Origin: Pezicula radicicola
Lineage: Eukaryota > Ascomycota > Leotiomycetes > Helotiales > Dermateaceae
Direction: 5' to 3'
NCBI GenBank assembly: GCA_003008705.1
Contig: PDUO01000009.1
Location: 1,300,893 to 1,364,892, forward strand
Length of the DNA stretch: 64,000 nucleotides
How positions within the stretch are numbered: position 1 is the stretch's first letter; every line of letters begins with the position of its first letter. Positions 58,589 to 64,000 of the stretch are shown in pieces. The translations under genes were made by a program, and so were the position numbers. The notes beneath the pieces are model-generated. The model saw only the letters and a program-made list of their open reading frames with translations. It was not told the origin of the DNA and ran no database searches.

Positions 58589-60304
58589 ATGTCTTTCGAC
58601 TACTCGTTCTCATTTGGGCCAACCACTCCTCCATCATACTCCTTTGAGCAAGCCCTGCATGATGCTTCCTTCAACACTGCTCAAACTCGCTCAAACTCAT
58701 ATGCTTCACTCTACTCTCAGGCCTCAACACCTGAGTCCATGGACACTCAATTGACTGAGCCAACCAAGTCGCCCATCAGGCAACATGGACCACTGCTGTT
58801 GCCCAAGATCCGACCTCAGGATCAAGAGATCCATTCTCCACCCAAGAGATTCAAGAAAGCGCCGTTGTCAAAAACCAACAACCAAAGTACTACTCCATTC
58901 AGACCTTCTCATGCCAGAAGCTACACCAACCCAGAGTCTATCTCCTTCGTGCAACGGGATCTGACACCATCCAACGACTTCACCCCATGTCATAGCCGTT
59001 CTTCATCTACAGTGTCGCTTGCTTCACCCATCGCCCTGACTGCAGCACATTCCCACCAGAGACGCTCTTCCAACTCTAGTCTCGACGGCCAAACCCTTGG
59101 AAAATATGGTTTCCCAACCTACCGTCAGCTGCCAACTTACATTGCCTCATCAACCAACCCCCAGACGGAGACCTTTATGGCACCACAGACATTCTATGCC
59201 ACCCCACAACGAACGCCATCACCGCTTCTTCAAAGCGTCTCGGTGGAGGACTTCGCAGTCAATCCTTTCGATGACGGTACAACCACGACATTAATGAGCT
59301 ACCTCAGCTCGCCCAACCCAGCACCAGCTCTTGTCCGTCAACTGAACATTCATGTCCGCGACCCAAACACAAAACACTTCTGGTGGGACATTAGACAAAT
59401 CCGACCATGGACATCCTTCAACACAACCACGATCTCCGCGATCCCAGGTCTACACGCCTTGCTCAGCATAGCCCTCCCAACTCATACATTCCCCACCCCA
59501 GCCCGCACATCCTCACAACCAGAAACAGAAGCGAGTCTCCAAAACATCTACAACTCCTTCTACGCCACCAAAATCAACGCAGCACTATCCCTCTCCCTCG
59601 GCTCCCGCCACCTAATGATGCGGTCTTCGTCCAACACAAAGCAACAAGAGCCATCCTTCATCTCCAACTACACAGATGACACATCTCAAATCATTTATGG
59701 TCGTGGTCTGGGACGTGTAGTAGGACTAGTTAAGAGCTTCGACCGCTGGAACACAGGCATGCGCGTTGAAGGCAACCACCGAAAAGTCGAGTACCTCCGC
59801 GGTCTAGCACATCTCCACCGCTACATGCGTGAACACGGCTGTCGGTACGGATTCATCATGACAGAGATCGAACTCGTAGTAGTCCGTAACGGCGGTGACA
59901 CAACTCCTCATTTCGGATACCTCGAAGTCCAGACCATCCAACTAGCAACTCACGACACCACACCATCAGGACCAGACCCAGATTTCCCTCAATTGAACGC
60001 TGAATTCGTACCTGAGACTGAAGAGGAGCCAAAGAAACAACCGAAGATGACTGCTTGTTTGGCACTCTGGTATCTGCATATGCTGGCTAGAGATGATCCA
60101 TTACCTGGACAAGTTGGCTGGAAAAGTGAGATTGGAGCTCCCGCTGAAGGAACCAGGAGAAAGTGTCTACCAAAGGACGAATGGATTCCTGAACCGCAAC
60201 TTGCTGAGAAGCGGGAGGCGAAGAGGGCAAGAGGTTGGGTTTGGCCTGAGGAGAGTGTAGGACGTAAGGAGTTGGGGAAGAGGGGTGTCAGGTATAATTG
60301 TTAG
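58589..60304 (+). CDS. conserved fungal protein of unknown function
   Basis: One exon, 571 residues. The N-terminal 230 residues are Ser/Thr/Pro-rich and disordered, with short basic patches (PKRFKKAPLSK). From about residue 245 a folded domain begins: RDPNTKHFWWDIRQIRPW, SFNTTTISAIPGL, then ASLQNIYNSFYATKINAALS, SLGSRHLMMR, GRVVGLVKSFDRWNTGMR, VEYLRGLAHLHRYMREHGCR, YGFIMTEIELVVVRNGG, MTACLALWYLHMLA and a final RRKCLPKDEWIPEP and RARGWVWPEE. The set resembles a widespread uncharacterised Pezizomycotina family; the GFIMTEIELVVVR part recalls restriction-nuclease-like or kinase-associated folds seen beside fungal FunK1 kinases, but that is speculation. No signal or membrane segment. It is the last intact gene before the RIP block. 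Confidence 0.8.
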   Translation: MSFDYSFSFGPTTPPSYSFEQALHDASFNTAQTRSNSYASLYSQASTPESMDTQLTEPTKSPIRQHGPLLLPKIRPQDQEIHSPPKRFKKAPLSKTNNQSTTPFRPSHARSYTNPESISFVQRDLTPSNDFTPCHSRSSSTVSLASPIALTAAHSHQRRSSNSSLDGQTLGKYGFPTYRQLPTYIASSTNPQTETFMAPQTFYATPQRTPSPLLQSVSVEDFAVNPFDDGTTTTLMSYLSSPNPAPALVRQLNIHVRDPNTKHFWWDIRQIRPWTSFNTTTISAIPGLHALLSIALPTHTFPTPARTSSQPETEASLQNIYNSFYATKINAALSLSLGSRHLMMRSSSNTKQQEPSFISNYTDDTSQIIYGRGLGRVVGLVKSFDRWNTGMRVEGNHRKVEYLRGLAHLHRYMREHGCRYGFIMTEIELVVVRNGGDTTPHFGYLEVQTIQLATHDTTPSGPDPDFPQLNAEFVPETEEEPKKQPKMTACLALWYLHMLARDDPLPGQVGWKSEIGAPAEGTRRKCLPKDEWIPEPQLAEKREAKRARGWVWPEESVGRKELGKRGVRYNC

Positions 60305-60853
60305 ATGGATGATTTTTGAGGATTGGACTGGAATCACTGGTTGGTTTTGAGTTATTAGTGCTGATTCCAGACTGGTTCTGGTCTTGACACTTTCATCATA
60401 TCATCGTGTCTTACCTTTTATGTGTTTTATGAAAAGCTATATACTTAATTTCAAAATGACAATAACGATTTATGAACTATTCAAGCAAAAGACTCAATCT
60501 TACAACCATAAAGATTTTATCATGAAGTCAACAATATCATTAAATCCTTACTGACCCCACAAACCAAGATAGCGTCGTCAACTGCGGGTCCAATCCATAA
60601 TCCAGAGGACCCCATTAAGGTCCTATCTCGACACGCCAACAAAACATGGAAACCACCACCAGCTACTGATTTTCATTATACTTCTATACCAAGCAGTATT
60701 TTTAATGCACGAACCAAATGTTCTCTTAAGCTAATAAAGTTATTACCCTCTAATAACTCTCTTTTCTTATTGTTAATTGCTACCCTGTTGTCAAGTATAA
60801 TATATATCTATCTAATAAAGCTATTCTAATCTATGATTCTTCCTTATTATATA
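60305..60853. other. transition from gene to RIP block
   Basis: Downstream of the last gene. Base composition shifts from balanced to A/T-rich after about 60680, but CpA and TpG dinucleotides are still present, so RIP has not saturated this part. Confidence 0.5.
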
Positions 60854-60872
60854 CAGTGGGTGGACAAAAGTC
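60854..60872 (+). mobile_element. Tc1/impala-like terminal sequence at the RIP border
   Basis: A TA dinucleotide is followed by CAGTGGGTGGACAAAAGTC. CAGTG at a TA target and a following CAAAAGT are typical of Tc1-type and fungal impala terminal repeats. These are the last CpA/TpG-bearing bases before the RIP-saturated block. The matching opposite end was not found. Confidence 0.35.
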
Positions 60873-63800
60873 TATTATACTCTTTTTTTAAATAAACCTA
60901 TTATAATTATATTTTATCTATAATAGCTATAACTTCTTTAATTTAAAAGTAATTAGAAAACTAATAGTTTTATTTAAAAGAGAAGCTTCTAATTAATAAT
61001 ATATAAACTTAATACTTTATATACTAGTCTTCTATAGTTATAATTATAGTAACTCTCTTTTATATACTAGATATAAACTTATTTAATATCTTCTCTTTTA
61101 ATAACTTCTAAGTCTCTTATACTACTTTAATTAATAAAGTCTTTATAATATTATTATCTATTATAATATTAATATTTAATATTTTATTTATTAGTTATTT
61201 TATATATTAAATCTTATTACTCTAGCTAATTAGAAACTAGTAGTTTATATTAAACTAAACTTATTTAAAATTAGTTTAATAATTAGTTTTAATTATAAGA
61301 ACTACTTTCTTAGTTATTAGATATTAATAACTAATTAAATCTAATATTAATAGATTTATATATATTTAAATTAAATAAAAACTATTAGTAGAATATAATA
61401 GGTTAGTTAATAAGGATTAATATTAATATAAGTAGTATATTAATATTAATTAATAGATATATAAATTAAGAAGTTATCTAATCTTTTAAAAGATAATAAT
61501 AATCTTAAAATATACTAGATACTAATTACTTTATCTTTATAAATAATAGTAGATAAAAAATAAAAATAAAAGAAGAAGATTAAGTACTAGAAAAATAAGA
61601 TTAATCTAATAAATAGAATAGTAATATTAAAAGAGATTTAAAAGTATATAGTTATAAAGGTCTACTCTTATAATATTAATAATAATATTAACTATTACCT
61701 CTAGAGGATCTTTTAATATAACTTTAAAGGATAAACTAAGAAGGACTTTATATAACTTAACTCTAAGATTAATAGTATACTTAAAAAATAACTACTTATA
61801 TAAGGAGTTTATATACTATCTTATAGTAAGTATATCTTAATCCTTAATACCCTTATAGTTATTCTAGAAGAAGAGGAACTATATAAGTAAACTAATAAAG
61901 AAATTAAGGTTATTTATAAGGATATAGAGAGTATAAGAATATATAGATTAAGATACTAGGTATATCTTAAATACCTCTACTCTAAGTATTACTTATAAAC
62001 TACTAGTAATCTATATAAACTAGTATAACCTAGAGCTATTATAAACTATCTATTAATATCTACTAATAAGAAACTAACTCTCTCTAAGATATTATATATA
62101 AACTATCTAGATTATAATAAATAACTAGAACTAACTTCCCTTCTCTCTCTCTCTTCTCTCTATAAGTAAATAATACCTCTCTAAGACTACTAAGATATAA
62201 GAAGCTTATTAGTATATCTATAGATATATATAAGNGAGCTAGTAATAGTAGTAAAGCTATATATAGATAATTAAAAGTATAGTAGTAGTAATAATAGTTT
62301 TAACTTTAAACTAATAATCTTTTATAATATCTATATAAGAGTTAACTTACTATTAGAGAAATATAAACTAGTATTTCCTATTATATTAAAGGGTCTAGTC
62401 TATAATAACTACTATAATTATAAACTTAATAAAAAGTTAATTAAGTTTATTTATAGTTATTATTATAATTTCTTTAAAGACCTTAACTATTATAAAAAGA
62501 ATCTTAATATCTAGAATTTAATTTTACTCTATATAATTATATAGGAGAATACTAGAAAGTTAATAGAAGAAGCTTTATAACTTCTAATTAATAAGCTCTA
62601 GAGCTTATAATATAAACTATAAATAGATTTATATAGTAATAGTTTCTTTTATAATAAGTTTATTATTATATACTAGAGAATACTAGTTTACTAAAATACT
62701 ATCTCTAATCTATTAGTATCTATTAGAGGTTTATTAAATAAACTAAAATCTTTTATTATTATATATAAAAAAGAGTAATTTATATCTACTAATACTTTCT
62801 TTATAGACTATAAATACTACTAGAATAATAACTATATTAATTAAATCTATAGTAGTTATAAGAAAACTAGATATAAATAATCTAGATAAATATAGAAATA
62901 CTTTATTTATAGAAAGGAAAACTATTATTCTTAGAAATACTCTATAGAAGAAAGAGATAAGACTAGAGATAAGTAGAAATAAGAAAAGTTATTATAATTA
63001 TAATAGATATTCTATTAATATCTTATTAAATTCAAGAGAGATATAAAAGAAGAAAAAGACTCTAAGGTTAGTACTAGTAACTTTAATATTAAAATAAACT
63101 ATAATAATAATTCTAGTATCTCTCTAGATATTTACTTTATAAGCTTATATTATATTATAATTAATAATCTTAAATTAGAAGATATAGTATTAATAGTTTT
63201 AATTCTAGTAAATAAAGTCTTCCTCTATTCTACTAGATTTAATTTATTTCTTTAGACTACTCTAAAAAATTAATTTAATTTATCTAATAGAGGAAATTAA
63301 ATAAGTAATAAGGAAGAATTATTTTCTAAGGTTACCTAGAGGAATAAAGATAATAATCCTTTTATATATAAATTAAGTACTTCTAGATATACCTCTATAT
63401 TATTTATAAGTATTATAATTAATATAAAAGTCTTAGAATAATTAATAAATAGATATAAATAGTTCTATACTCTCTAGATACTTAATAAAACTATTAAACT
63501 AGATATCTTTACTAGAGACTAAGTAAATATATAATTTAAAATTAGATTAACCTTATCTATTAGATTTATATAATTAATAATATTAGTTAATAAGGTTAAA
63601 TTTTATATTATTAAAGCTAATACTCTATTTCTACTTTACCTTATAGATATAGATAGATTATAAGTCTATTATAATAATCTTAATAATCTATTAGTTAGTA
63701 GTAAAGTATTAATACTAGTAGTAAGATAATATAAGTATTTATTTCTTTTATAATAATCTTCTCTAATACTTTAATCTTTTATTATTAAATCTCTTAACTA

Positions 63801-64000
63801 GAATTTATACTATTTAATTATTATTAAATTAAAATAACTCTACTATAGATTTAGATATCTAGTTATTAATTAACTCTAGAGATTACTTAAATATACTAGT
63901 TATAATATTAAAAAGAAGACTCTAGAATACTTTATTAAATTCTATTACTATTACTAAAAATATAGGAAATTATCTAATAGATTCTATTTTATCCTTTAAG
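60873..64000. mobile_element. RIP-saturated relic of transposable elements
   Basis: Extremely A/T-rich DNA running off the window. From 60901 to 64000 I see one CpA (63033-63034), no TpG and no CpG, while CpT and GpA persist; that is the product of repeat-induced point mutation (C to T at CpA on both strands) taken to completion. All frames are full of stops. The block must once have been repeated in the genome. One unresolved base lies at 62235. The part from about 62380 on resembles a decayed copia-type gag (next entry); the left part is unassigned. Confidence 0.85.
62380..63000 (+). pseudogene. decayed gag of a Ty1/copia-type retrotransposon
   Basis: In the plus-strand frame through 62896-62990 the codons read Lys-Tyr-Phe-Ile-Tyr, four residues, Tyr-Tyr-Ser-stop-Lys-Tyr, then a Glu-Glu-Arg-Asp run. 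RIP turns Cys (TGT) into Tyr (TAT), Trp (TGG) into stop (TAG) and His (CAC) into Tyr (TAC), so the pattern points to a former C-x2-C-x4-C...W-K-H zinc-knuckle followed by EERD, as in gag proteins of fungal copia elements. Upstream frames show a decayed helical region. Assignment is inference from one motif. Confidence 0.4.

Noticed and set aside
1..64000. tRNA, rRNA or snRNA genes
   Set aside because: I looked for tRNA B-box patterns and U6/5S signatures on both strands and found none convincing; a covariance-model scan would be decisive.

Overview
The window is nuclear DNA of a filamentous ascomycete (Pezizomycotina). The evidence is: many genes split by short introns of about 46-60 bp with GTAAGT-type donors and CTAAC-type branch sites; families confined to or typical of these fungi (CFEM, DUF3824, PhoD-like surface phosphatase, multi-LysM/CBM18 protein); and a block at the right end that carries the signature of repeat-induced point mutation (RIP). 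A Leotiomycete-like fungus would fit, but that is a guess from general resemblance. The reading frames given are my own splice models made by eye.

Layout. 1-3.2 kb has no gene but holds a pair of inverted repeats that look like a small non-autonomous DNA transposon. 3.3-5.6 kb is a DUF3824 protein. 8.1-9.0 kb is a small secreted GPI-type protein broken by two single-base shifts. 9.2-42 kb is a dense housekeeping block: splicing factor Clf1, RWD protein Gir2, ribosomal-protein chaperone Acl4, two conserved fungal proteins of unknown role, Rad51, nucleoporin Nup120/160, retromer Vps26, Lsm8, an inosine-uridine type nucleoside hydrolase, two further conserved fungal membrane-anchored proteins, a Tma17/Adc17-like proteasome assembly chaperone, mitochondrial rhomboid Pcp1 and a nine-exon PhoD-like phosphatase.

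42-60 kb is sparser: a bHLH regulator (Esc1/DevR type), a small basic protein with a possible membrane-anchored splice form, a GH5 glucanase without signal peptide, a CFEM protein, a large LysM/chitin-binding mosaic protein, and a conserved fungal protein of unknown role. Gaps of 1-3 kb separate these genes. From 60.85 kb to the end the DNA is almost pure A/T in TpA context: I count one CpA, no TpG and no CpG in the last 3.1 kb. This is a RIP-saturated transposon graveyard with a recognisable relic of a copia-type gag and a Tc1/impala-like terminal sequence at its border.

Neighbouring genes mostly serve unrelated processes. Several share short divergent promoters (Clf1/Gir2, Vps26/Lsm8, nucleoside hydrolase/membrane protein, Tma17-like/Pcp1). 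The only functional grouping I see is the cell-wall/surface set at 47-56 kb (GH5, CFEM, LysM), which sits in the gene-poor part nearest the RIP block. No rRNA, tRNA or CRISPR array was found.
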